Source: Baffinella frigidus
Lineage: Eukaryota; Cryptophyceae; Cryptomonadales; Baffinellaceae
Length of the DNA stretch: 14,575 nucleotides
Direction: 5' to 3'
Assembly (NCBI GenBank): GCA_026770585.1
Contig: MU646665.1
Location: forward strand, 62,545 to 77,119
The first letter of the stretch is position 1. Each line of letters opens with the position of its first letter. The position numbers and the translations under genes were made by a program. The notes under the pieces are model-generated. The model was not told where the DNA came from. It was given only the letters and a program-made list of their open reading frames with translations, and searched no databases. This document shows, piece by piece, positions 1 to 6,075 of this stretch.

Positions 1-53
<53 letters not shown>
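1..53. repeat. Poly-G run at the window edge
   Basis: The window opens with 53 uninterrupted G residues before GTACCG. Shorter G or C runs occur elsewhere (about 12 G near 1910-1922, about 13 C near 6880-6892), so the genome tolerates homopolymers. A run this long at the very edge may be a contig-end or sequencing artefact. Confidence 0.9.
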
Positions 54-54
<1 letters not shown>

Positions 55-162
55 ACCGTATTGTCCTTTGTTCGAGCATGAGTCGTAGGGCCTCTGGTAG
101 TTGAGTTTCGCATGCTAACTGCCCTGACCACCTTGCGTTCGAGGTCAACCTCGACCAGATCT
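54..162. other. Unassigned spacer
   Basis: I see no gene here. A short piece around 134-162 (GCGTTCGAGGTCAA, then CCAGATCTC) recurs around 476-504, so the spacer is at least partly repeat-derived. Confidence 0.5.
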
Positions 163-250
163 CCACTGTTACTTCTTAAGTTAACAGAGGTTCCACTTTT
201 GCTTTGAGACGTTCCGCTCTCGACTTTTGCAGTCGAGAAGCAAGAGGAAT
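163..250 (+). repeat. Dispersed repeat R1, copy 1 (without the 180-bp insert)
   Basis: Positions 163-229 match 4726-4792 almost base for base, and an inverted diverged copy lies at 1611-1673. The next 21 bases (230-250) continue directly here, but in the second copy they are displaced to 4973-4993 by 180 bp of extra sequence. This copy is therefore the empty form of the repeat. It also forms the outermost left arm of the nested inverted repeats of the first 1.7 kb. Confidence 0.85.
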
Positions 251-256
251 CGCTCG

Positions 257-351
257 TACCGGTCAGTAAGAGTGATCTCGTGCCGTGTGTGGAAAACGTT
301 GACTTTCGGAGGGAAAGTCGGAGGGGAATCAGTAAGCGTGATCTCCTGCCG
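257..351 (+). repeat. Direct repeat R2, copy 1
   Basis: About 95 bp beginning TACCGGTCAGTAAG recurs with few changes at 714-810. It contains two internal copies of CAGTAAG(A/C)GTGATCTC. A shorter related piece at 1140-1165 leads into the same AGGAGAGAACCGTTTT block seen at 361-376. Confidence 0.85.
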
Positions 352-384
352 GTGATGTAGAGGAGAGAACCGTTTTAAGGAGAA

Positions 385-465
385 GTTTTTCTAAATCCGT
401 TACGTGATTTATCATACACGGTAATGATTTATCAATATATTTAGCCCTAGCAGCGCTCTTCTCCT
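385..465 (+). repeat. Middle inverted-repeat arm, left
   Basis: This arm is the reverse complement, with a few mismatches, of 1188-1270. Shared landmarks are CCCTAGCAGCGCTCTTCTCC and an AT-rich stretch containing ATTTATCA. Together the arms enclose about 720 bp. Confidence 0.8.
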
Positions 466-507
466 CGGGGGTGGGCGTTCGAGGTCAAGCTCCTCCAGAT
501 CTCGCTC

Positions 508-716
508 GTAGAGCCAATGTGGTAGGACTTGGCCAAAGCGAACTTCGAAGTTGCAAGATGCGAACTTCTAGATGGACCGTAATTATTAGTAAACAACATG
601 ATTTGTTCTGCAAAATTTGGATTTAAAACACTAAATGTCCAAAAGGGTCCATCTAGAAGTTCGCATCTTCTAACTTCGAAGTTCGCTTTGGCCAAGTCCT
701 ACCACATTGGCTCTAC
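508..716. mobile_element. Foldback element with 71-bp terminal inverted repeats
   Basis: Positions 508-578 and 646-716 are near-perfect reverse complements, starting GTAGAGCCAATGTGG and ending CCACATTGGCTCTAC. They surround a 67-bp AT-rich centre containing ATTATTAGTAA, a string similar to the centre of the TTTACTACAC elements further on. There is no coding sequence inside. I read it as a non-autonomous foldback element nested inside the larger inverted repeat. Confidence 0.8.
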
Positions 717-810
717 CGGTCAGTAAGCGTGATCTCGTGCCGTGTGTGGAAAAGGTTGACTTTCGGGGGGAAAGTCGGAGGGGAATCAGTAAGCGTGATT
801 TCCTGCGGTG
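714..810 (+). repeat. Direct repeat R2, copy 2
   Basis: This is the second copy of the repeat at 257-351, differing by single bases such as AAAACG/AAAAGG and GGAGGG/GGGGGG. It begins exactly at the right end of the foldback element at 508-716. Confidence 0.85.
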
Positions 811-959
811 CCGGTCAGTACACTGCGAATCGGGATATTTTGTCAAAGTCAACACCCCCACAAATCTGTCAACTTTAGAAACGAGACACACCATTGGTGT
901 ACTTTGATTTTCGATTTTCGCCTTGAGTTGACTAATACAAAAACTTCGCCCTGGCAGTG
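811..959. other. AT-moderate spacer
   Basis: I find no convincing coding sequence, terminal inverted repeat or tandem repeat here. Confidence 0.4.
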
Positions 960-1112
960 GAGTAAGAGGAAACGGACCCCGTCTCTGCTTCGTGCCAGAA
1001 TAGAGTAAGAGGAAACGGACCATACACCCTACACCCTGCACCCTACACCCTGCACCATACACCCTGCACCCTGCACCCTACACCCTACACCATACCCGTC
1101 TCTGCTTCGTGC
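960..1112. repeat. 36-bp tandem duplication split by a telomere-like insert
   Basis: A 36-bp sequence (GAGTAAGAGGAAACGGAC followed by CCCGTCTCTGCTTCGTGC) occurs intact at 960-995. It occurs again as two halves at 1003-1020 and 1095-1112. Between the halves lies a 74-bp array of CACCCTACACCCTGCA-type heptamers (1021-1094). The junctions are clean: no bases of the interrupted copy are lost or duplicated. Confidence 0.9.
1021..1094. repeat. Degenerate telomere-like heptamer array
   Basis: About ten 7-bp units of the form CACCCTA, CACCCTG or CACCATA. They resemble CCCTAAA telomere units but are diverged. The array sits inside the split copy of the 36-bp duplication described for 960-1112. Confidence 0.85.
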
Positions 1113-1187
1113 GCTTCCCCGCCCCAGTTTGTACTAAGACAGTAAGCGTGATCTCGTGCCGTGCATGCAGAGGAGAGAACCGTTTTC

Positions 1188-1270
1188 AGGAGAAGAGCGC
1201 TGCTAGGGCTAAACATATATTAATAAATCATTACCGTTTATGATAAATCACGCAACGGAGTTAGAAAAAC
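1188..1270 (-). repeat. Middle inverted-repeat arm, right
   Basis: Reverse-complement partner of 385-465. The AGGAGAGAACCGTTTT block directly before it (1171-1186) is a direct, not inverted, copy of 361-376, so the structure was built by more than one duplication. Confidence 0.8.
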
Positions 1271-1444
1271 AAGAATATATAAAAAGAACAAAATCTTTTC
1301 AATGCAGGCCCACCCGCTGCTGACGGTCATGGAAACGCCCCTGACCCCTAGTGGGCTGGGGTGTCTGAGACTCGCCCTGAAGCGAGGATGACGTTTGTCT
1401 TGGTGGCACGCCCTGGAAGAGCGCGGCCCACCCGAAAACCCGAG

Positions 1445-1604
1445 CCTTGCTCGGATACCGAGGGGGCAAATGGATCGGGTATTTTTTGCCTTCAGCTCCC
1501 ATCGGGAGCTGAAGCCCAGTACAAACTGGACGCGACTGGTACCAAATTTTGAATTCGTACCCGAATCAAAATGATCCGTTTGCCCCCTCGCTATCCGAGC
1601 AAGG
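1445..1604. mobile_element. 160-bp MITE-like element, TIR CCTTGCTCGGATA
   Basis: The ends are CCTTGCTCGGATA and TATCCGAGCAAGG. Homology between the arms continues inward through GAGGGGGCAAA and GGATC for about 45 bp with small indels. The centre carries a perfect 11-bp-stem hairpin at 1490-1514 (CTTCAGCTCCC, loop ATC, GGGAGCTGAAG). No open frame of note is contained, and I find no clear target-site duplication. Confidence 0.75.
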
Positions 1605-1610
1605 ATAGAA

Positions 1611-1673
1611 GCCGAGAGTGGAACGTCTCAAAGCAAAAGTGGAACCTCCGTTAACTTAAGGTAGCGGTGGAGA
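1611..1673 (-). repeat. Dispersed repeat R1, inverted partial copy
   Basis: Reverse complement of 163-229 and 4726-4792 with several mismatches; the shared core includes CAAAGCAAAAGTGGAACCTC. It closes the outermost inverted repeat that starts at 163. Confidence 0.75.
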
Positions 1674-1727
1674 ACCGCTGGAGCCGTTTGTCGAGGAGGG
1701 GGTGCCATTCCGCTCAGCTGAGTTTCA

Positions 1728-1800
1728 GAAGCGTTCAGCCTTGAACGCTTTGGGTCAAGAAGTTCTTAAACGCCAGGTCCAGATTCTGGACCTGACTTTT
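1728..1800. repeat. Two short hairpins
   Basis: Two small perfect inverted repeats lie close together: AGCGTTCA/TTGAACGCT near 1730-1750, and AGGTCCA/TGGACCT near 1782-1801. A related GGTCCAGAATCTGGA occurs near 2230. No gene is visible around them. Confidence 0.5.
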
Positions 1801-1988
1801 TCGTTTCACAGGTCCATTTCCTTCACGATGCAGGGAAAGGGTTTTCAACCCCTTGGAAATTGTATCCCGTCCTAGCTCGGCAGCGGATCGAAGGGACGCG
1901 CGGTTCGTAGGGGGGGGGGGGGTAAACATGGAACACAGGAGCCACTCGATAGAATGTTCTCGACACTCACGAGGGCACAGCCCTGGGG

Positions 1989-2166
1989 AATGCCAAAAGC
2001 TTCCGCCAGCGGACCCCCTAGGTGGTCCGCAGGCGAGGGACTCACAGGCTCTAAAATGATTTTAAAAGCGATTTCAGGACTTTTAAAGCCCTAAATTGTT
2101 TTCCGTTATAAATTTTGTACGGAGTCGTGTCCAAATAAGGGGGTCGCTGGCGAAAGCTTTTTGCAT
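1989..2166. mobile_element. About 178-bp inverted-repeat element
   Basis: AATGCCAAAAGCTTCCGCCA at the left and its imperfect reverse complement (ending CGAAAGCTTTTTGCAT) at the right give terminal arms of about 30 bp. The left arm also contains GCGGACC/GGTCCGC as an internal hairpin near 2010-2030. The interior is AT-rich and non-coding. Confidence 0.65.
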
Positions 2167-2278
2167 GATGGGTGTTGCAAACCAGCGTCCAGCCGCTGTC
2201 AATCGACCTCGGAACATTCCAAAAGCCCGGGTCCAGAATCTGGAGCTGAGTTCAGGTACAAATCCTCAAAACACTTGC

Positions 2279-2328
<50 letters not shown>

Positions 2329-2353
2329 GAGAGAGAGAGAGAGAGAGTGTGTG
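2279..2353. repeat. (GA)n microsatellite
   Basis: An almost pure GA dinucleotide tract, interrupted once by GCGAGCGAGC and ending in GTGTGTG. Long open frames across it (Arg-Glu or Leu-Ser repeats) are artefacts of the dinucleotide repeat. Confidence 0.95.
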
Positions 2354-2546
2354 TTCCCGCCCCGCTCGAGAGCGGCTAGCAGCCGATTGCGCCTCGCAGC
2401 TGATTGCAAGCCAGCCACTTAGCAGCGACCGAAGGCCTTGCCCCCCGGATTTCCGGGGGGAAATTCCGGTTGGAACCCATAGCAATGGATCAGATTCTAG
2501 TACACATCGTTGAATGGACTGTATCCGTGAAGCCCCCGGCGGCTGC
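2354..2546. other. Spacer with one strong hairpin
   Basis: The only notable structure is CCCCCCGG-ATTT-CCGGGGGG at 2441-2460, an 8-bp perfect GC stem. I see no gene. Confidence 0.5.
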
Positions 2547-2548
2547 TA

Positions 2549-2736
2549 CAGTGGACGTACCCTAACACATACCCGTCGGGGCCGGACTGATTGGGTATGT
2601 GTGGAGGGTAGGTATGCGTTATGGTGTCCACCCTGCAGGCATACTTCCTTGCAGGGGGAAATCGGGGGCCGGCCGAAGGAGTATGTGTGGAGGGTAAGTA
2701 TGTGTTACGGTAGCCTGTGTTAGGGTAGGTGGACTG
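2549..2736 (+). mobile_element. 188-bp TA-flanked MITE, copy 1
   Basis: The ends are CAGTGGACGTACCCTAACAC and GTGTTAGGGTAGGTGGACTG. A TA dinucleotide lies immediately outside both ends, consistent with a TA target duplication as in Tc1/mariner-type elements. A second copy of exactly the same length lies inverted at 12499-12686. Internal landmarks are GGCCGGACTGA and CGGGGGCCGGCCGAAG. No transposase frame is present, so it would depend on an enzyme encoded elsewhere. Confidence 0.8.
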
Positions 2737-2738
2737 TA

Positions 2739-2900
2739 CCACACAGGGAGCTACGCTGGAAAAAAGGCTTCATCATCAAGGCATTTCCGGTTACCTTATC
2801 CGCAGGAACCCCCCCGATGTCCCTACGGATTGCCTACCGTAGGGTCCTAGGTCTTATCGCCTGTTGGTCATTCAAAATCTCTTCCAAATCCGCTGTGTGG
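2739..2900 (-). mobile_element. 162-bp CCACACAG element, copy 1
   Basis: Ends CCACACAGG and CCGCTGTGTGG. The interior (GGTTACCTTATCCG, CCTACCGTAGGGTCCTAGG, TCTTATCGC) is the reverse complement of the interiors at 9751-9912 and 11663-11823, so this copy is inverted relative to those. The three copies are 162, 162 and 161 bp. It starts within 2 bp of the end of the TA-flanked MITE at 2549-2736. Confidence 0.8.
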
Positions 2901-2923
2901 ACTGGGTGATGGCACCGAGAGAG

Positions 2924-3074
2924 AGATCTCATACGCAAACACTTGTAATTTATCAACTGGGTTCAATGAAATTTACTACACATAACGATCTTTACTAGTA
3001 ATATTAAAGCAAACGTGTAGTAATTTTTGATTGAAACCAAGTTTATAAATTATAAGTGTTTCCATATGAGATCT
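2924..3074. mobile_element. TTTACTACAC-core foldback element 1 (AGATCTCAT arms)
   Basis: The outer arms begin AGATCTCATA and end TATGAGATCT, then run through AAACACTT and ATTTAT. The core has TTTACTACAC at 2973-2982 facing GTGTAGTAA around 3016, with TTTACTAGTAATATTAAAG between. The element is AT-rich and non-coding. Its outer arms resemble element 2 but differ from elements 3, 5 and 10. Confidence 0.8.
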
Positions 3075-3155
3075 GCGTGTGTCCGGATCGCACGGTACAC
3101 CCTCCAGCGGAGGCAGAAAGAGCTAGAGAGAGAGGCAGTGGTGGGTCGCACCTGG

Positions 3156-3305
3156 GAATCTCATATGAAAACGGTTTTAATTTAAAACTTCTGGGCAATG
3201 AAATTTACTACACAGCATGATCTTTATTAGTAATATTAAAGCATTCGTGTGGTAATTTTCATTGAATCCTAAGGTTTTAAATTAAAACCGTTTTCATGTG
3301 AAATC
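3156..3305. mobile_element. TTTACTACAC-core foldback element 2 (TCATATGAAAACGG arms)
   Basis: Outer arms contain TCATATGAAAACGGTTTTAA and its partner ending CCGTTTTCATGTGA. The core has TTTACTACAC facing GTGTGGTAA across a short AT-rich loop that includes TTAGTAATATTAAAGC, as in element 1. Confidence 0.8.
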
Positions 3306-3361
3306 CAACCATGTCCTTTGCTGAAAGTGCATGAGAGGGGCGCTTCTCGTCTCCGCAAAAC

Positions 3362-3473
3362 TATCAATTAATTGCTTTTTGGCGGAACGAAATTTACTAC
3401 ACAAATGTTCTACTATTACTAGTATGAACAAATAGTGTAGTAAATTTCGTTTCCCAAAAGCAATTAATTGATA
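3362..3473. mobile_element. TTTACTACAC-core foldback element 3 (TCAATTAATTG arms)
   Basis: A compact 112-bp copy. The outer arms are TATCAATTAATTGCTTTT and its complement. The inner arms are ACGAAATTTACTACAC and GTGTAGTAAATTTCGT, with TACTATTACTAGTA in the loop. This is the arm type also seen in elements 5 and 10. Confidence 0.85.
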
Positions 3474-3506
3474 CGTGTGACCTTGCCCTCGATCGTCTCT
3501 TCCATG

Positions 3507-3593
3507 GAAATTTACTACACAAACGCTCTACTATTACTAGTAAAACCCAATCGCGTAGTAAATTTCGTTACCAACAAGAAATTAATCAATAAC
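3507..3593. mobile_element. TTTACTACAC-core element 4, left arm truncated
   Basis: GAAATTTACTACAC and CGTAGTAAATTTCGT form the core stem. The right outer arm (GAAATTAATCAATAA) is present but the left one is missing. It lies between two copies of GAC(C/T)TTGCCCTC(G/A)ATCGTC, at about 3478-3496 and 3651-3669, as if it had been inserted into or beside a duplicated sequence. Confidence 0.75.
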
Positions 3594-3634
3594 CTGTAAA
3601 AATAAAAAATAAAAATACGTGTGCGGAGTTTGAC

Positions 3635-3784
3635 CTGGGTGACCGCCGAGACTTTGCCCTCAATCGTCCACGCTTGGATCCTTAGCTTCGCAGCGCTCTG
3701 CTCTTTCGCGACCGCCTCCTTCCGCAGCAACCCTGTACACCAAACCCGCATCAGAGTCTGCTGACTCGCTGACGCGAAACTCAT
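3635..3784 (-). CDS. Possible 50-codon first exon (weak)
   Basis: This is an exon hypothesis only. Read on the minus strand from an ATG at 3784, a 50-codon frame begins MSFASASQQ and contains a Lys/Glu/Ala-rich stretch (RKEAVAKEQSAAK). It ends with CAG directly before a GT at 3634-3633, in phase 0. Third positions are moderately GC-biased. The fragment TIEGKV is repeated at about 3478-3496 with only silent differences (ATT/ATC, AAA/AAG). The plus strand is also open in the frame whose third positions face these (about 3620-3766, with a hydrophobic run IVHAWILSFAALCSFATASF), and the silent pattern holds there too. Strand and coding status are therefore unresolved. I recognise no family. Confidence 0.2.
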
Positions 3785-3944
3785 AGGCTAACGGCCTGAA
3801 AATGGGGTAGTTAGGCCTACGGCATTGCCTAGGACCTCCTACCGTAGGCCGAGGGATCCTACGACCAAAAAGTCTCGGCCTACGGTAGGAGGTCCTAGGC
3901 AATGCCGTAGGCCTAACTACCCCATTTTCAGGCCGTTACCCTAT
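3783..3944. mobile_element. 162-bp near-perfect palindrome, CCTACGGCATTGCC family copy 1
   Basis: Two 71-bp arms (3783-3853 and 3874-3944) are almost exact reverse complements around a 20-bp loop. Arm landmarks are GGCCTGAAAATGGGGTAG and CCTAGGACCTCCTACCGTAG. The arms have hardly diverged, suggesting recent origin or arm-to-arm correction. Related copies lie at 4180-4345 and 8989-9151. Confidence 0.85.
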
Positions 3945-3991
3945 TAGTGTAAGGAGAGACGTGAGGGCACCTGCAGAGTCAGTTTCATGGG

Positions 3992-4133
3992 CGAGGCCAT
4001 GAAATTTAAACCGTTTTTTTACTATCATGGACTGGATTTTATGCTATGTTACAGCTATGTCGAGCCCAAGATAGCACAATCTGCCAAGTTCACCCCTGAG
4101 ATAGCATGAAAGGCGGTTTAAATTGCAGGCCTC
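3992..4133. mobile_element. About 142-bp inverted-repeat element, AATTTAAACCG arms
   Basis: GAGGCCATGAAATTTAAACC at the left pairs with GGTTTAAATTGCAGGCCTC at the right. An internal smaller pairing is ATGCTAT with (G)ATAGCAT. No coding content. Confidence 0.6.
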
Positions 4134-4179
4134 TGACACTGAGTTGCATCGGGGACCTCCTCGGAGGCGGGGTTTAGTC

Positions 4180-4345
4180 GTAAAACTCCCGAAAATGAAG
4201 GTAGTTTCGCCTACGGCATTGCCTAGGACCTCCTACCGTAGGCCGAGGGCTCGTCGGAAGGATGGTCCTAGAAGCCCTACGGCCTACGGTAGCTAGGTCC
4301 TACCTAATTCCGTAGGGAAACTACCCAACTTTCCGAGAGTTTCCC
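4180..4345. mobile_element. CCTACGGCATTGCC family, copy 2
   Basis: The left half is nearly identical to the left arm at 3783 over CCTACGGCATTGCCTAGGAC and the following CTCCTACCGTAGGCCGAGGG. The outer arms differ (AAAACTCCCGAAAATG facing CTTTCCGAGAGTTT). The right half reads CGGCCTACGGTAGCTAGG. The two arms have diverged more than in copy 1. Confidence 0.8.
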
Positions 4346-4436
4346 TATGAGGTTACTTGAATACTGTATGGGACTAGCTCAGGCACCCGGGCTCCTTCAA
4401 GAGATGCGGCCCTAGCGTCCCGATGGGGAGAGATTC

Positions 4437-4586
4437 TTATCTCAGAAAACGAGTTCTAAAACTCGTTTTCTTAAGTCAATTCCTCTACAAATTCGTCAAC
4501 TTATTCTTTACTCTCCGCATAAGTTGACAAATTTGTAGGAGAATTGACTTAAGAAAACGAGTTTTAGAACTCGTTTTCTGAGATAA
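4437..4586. mobile_element. 150-bp near-perfect palindrome with a nested hairpin
   Basis: Arms 4437-4503 and 4520-4586 are 67 bp each and differ at only a few positions. Each arm itself contains the self-complementary string AAAACGAGTTCTAAAACTCG followed by TTTT (with one change in the right arm). The molecule can therefore fold either as one long hairpin or as a cruciform with two side stems. The loop is 16 bp. Confidence 0.85.
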
Positions 4587-4725
4587 ATTCACAACAGCAA
4601 GCTGGTCGCTCGATTACTTTCGGGACCACTCCCACCCTGGAGGGGACTTGCGGCCAATCCCGAATAACCTTTTATCGCAAAACTTGACAGGATTTGTACC
4701 ACTAAAATACTTATAAGACCGTTTT

Positions 4726-4993
4726 CCACTGTTACTTCTTAAGTTAACAGAGGTTCCACTTTTGCTTTGAGACGTTCCACTCTCGACTTTTGTCTCGGTG
4801 GGCCGCGCTCTCGACTTTTGTCTGGGCCGCACAGTTCGCTTTCATTTTACGGGGCCTGGGAGTTCCGCGGGTCGCGCTTGCGACCCGTGTGTGGCACGGG
4901 CCCGCCTCGGATTCGGTGCAGCTTCGAGCTGCGCCCCTAGGCCCTGTGTGTTCAATAAAAGATCCTGAACGGCAGTCGAGAAGCAAGAGGAAT
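4726..4993 (+). repeat. Dispersed repeat R1, copy 2 (with insert)
   Basis: 4726-4792 matches 163-229 and 4973-4993 matches 230-250. The intervening 180 bp (4793-4972) is absent from copy 1. Just before and just inside the insert, CTCTCGACTTTTGTCT is repeated (4780-4795 and 4809-4824), so the insert may have arisen with or beside a short duplication. Confidence 0.85.
4852..4944 (+). ncRNA. Candidate structured RNA inside the R1 insert
   Basis: Three strong stems enclose each other. The outer stem GGGCCT (4852-4857) pairs with AGGCCC (4939-4944). Hairpin 1 at 4868-4887 is CGGGTCGC-GCTT-GCGACCCG, a perfect 8-bp stem. Hairpin 2 at 4915-4935 is GGTGCAGC-TTCGA-GCTGCGCC, 8 bp with one G-T. The layout is a multi-branch junction of about 93 nt, roughly tRNA-sized. 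It lacks a 7-bp acceptor plus a 5-bp T stem with 7-nt loop, so it is not a normal tRNA. AATAAAAG follows 19 bases later. A short RNA-derived (SINE-like) insert is one reading; a plain hairpin-rich DNA insert is the other. Confidence 0.3.
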
Positions 4994-5039
4994 GTACCAG
5001 ATCCATTCATCACGGGGGACTGAGATCTCAGTCCATTCC

Positions 5040-5170
5040 AAGGGGAGTTGACTCAAGAATGCTCAAAATACTCCCACCCTGCCTCCAGGTTGGCTGGCTG
5101 CGGGATAGCCCCACCTGCCCTAAGCAGGTTGAATCCCCTCAGCCAGGCCCGGCGACTAGGATGCATCCGC
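5040..5170. other. Unassigned sequence downstream of the plastid-protein exon
   Basis: GC-rich, with GGTTGGCTGGCTGCGG and a loose hairpin (CCACCTGCCCTAAGCAGG). I could not identify the next exon of the minus-strand gene here. Confidence 0.4.
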
Positions 5171-5249
5171 TAGCTTGAATCTGCCCCCGCCCACGCGGCT
5201 GGGAGGGCTCGAGATCGGAACCGCTGCCGATCGGAAGGGGGGAGCCTAC

Positions 5250-5643
5250 CAGCCTCTTTGTCGAGCTCGGTCGCCTGCTTCCGAATCTCCCCCGCGCGCG
5301 CCACCCGCGTCGAGGGGTCCAGAACCTCCTCTTCCGGAGGAGGAGGCCCGCCAGCCGGCACACCGTTGGGCGCCTCCTCCGGCGCGTCTTTCGGCGGCAC
5401 ACCGTCCGGTGCCTCCTCGCTCATCCGCAGCAGCCCGCGCGCGCCCCCGGGCGCGCGCCGCAGGAGCGGGCGGCCTGTCGCGCACCTCAAGGGCGGCCTC
5501 GCAAGCGCTGCGACGCCCACTCGAGAGAGTGCCGGGTGGGCGCTCAGCACAAAACCCTCCACGCCGACCGAGGGCATCCCCAGGAGGACCGTCGCGAGGG
5601 CCACCGTCCGGAGCACGATGCGGAGCCCCATCGCTTCGCGCAT
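5250..5643 (-). CDS. First exon of a plastid-targeted protein
   Basis: On the minus strand, ATG at 5643 (MREAM) or 5631 (MGLRIV) starts a hydrophobic signal peptide with core VALATVLLG, ending ...SVGVEG. A Phe (GFVLSAHPALSR) follows directly, then about 40 residues rich in Ala, Arg, Leu and Pro, and GLLRMSEE, where acidic mature protein starts. Signal peptide plus a Phe-led basic transit peptide is the known plastid signal of red-lineage secondary plastids. The mature part is acidic and Pro-rich (PPPPEEEVLDPSTR), then helical and charged (AGEIRKQATELDKEAG). GC at third positions is very strong. The exon ends at 5250 with G|GTAGGC, phase 1. Reading through instead gives 25 residues and a TAG at 5170-5172, and an upstream in-frame ATG at 5904 would bury the signal peptide. 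No later exon was found. The family is unknown to me. Confidence 0.75.
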
Positions 5644-6075
5644 CTCTCTTTTACGGGGTACGAGTAACAAACGCACAGGACACAGCTCGAACAACGTTAC
5701 AACCCAGTTGAACCCACTCGTCGAAGACTTTCCGTGCCCATCAGCTCGAGGGGGGGTATTTCTAAAGTCAATTTGGACAGGTTTTTCAGAAGAGCAGGTA
5801 GGTTTTCGGCCAAAAGTGGACAAGGTGCCTCCAAGAACGAACCAATGGCTCCAAGAACTCTTGTTAAAAACCTGACGCACTGGCTGGGATCGGCTCAGAA
5901 TCATAGGTACCCCTTGTCAGAATCCTCTGTTGGTAAGCGGGGTCGCTGGTGCATGATCTGAACAGCTCTTCTCCCGGGCGCGGCGCAGTCGGTTCAGTAT
6001 CTTCCCCGGCGGATACGGCCCCGTTCTCCCCCTTTCCCGTCAGGCCACCCTTCTCTCCAGCCAGAGGCAGAGGAT
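5644..6075. promoter_or_regulatory. Divergent intergenic region (putative bidirectional promoter)
   Basis: About 430 bp separate the start of the minus-strand plastid-protein exon from the first in-frame ATG of the plus-strand exon, so both promoters should lie here. Part of it is repeat-like: AGGGGGGTATT then AAAGTCAATTT (about 5749-5774) recurs in the element at 11474-11623, and CAGGTTTTT/AAAAACCTG form a small inverted repeat at 5778-5786 and about 5866-5874. I see no clear TATA box. Confidence 0.45.

Noticed and set aside
1299-1552. Overlapping 63-67 codon frames on both strands
   Set aside because: They run across the 160-bp inverted-repeat element and have no third-position bias or recognisable domain.
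2096-2485. Open frames with Arg-Glu or Leu-Ser repeats
   Set aside because: They are explained entirely by the GA microsatellite.
4852-4944. tRNA gene
   Set aside because: The size is close, but there is no 7-bp acceptor, no D arm, no anticodon arm in the right place and no 5-bp T stem with a 7-base loop.
5175-5875. Long plus-strand frames opposite the plastid-protein exon
   Set aside because: They are antisense shadows of the GC-rich exon. Their peptides are low-complexity Arg/Pro/Ser-rich and lack the signal peptide, transit peptide and donor seen on the minus strand.
5170-5904. Extended start at 5904 for the plastid-targeted protein
   Set aside because: It would place 87 residues, partly from repeat-like DNA, ahead of a clear signal peptide and so abolish its N-terminal position.
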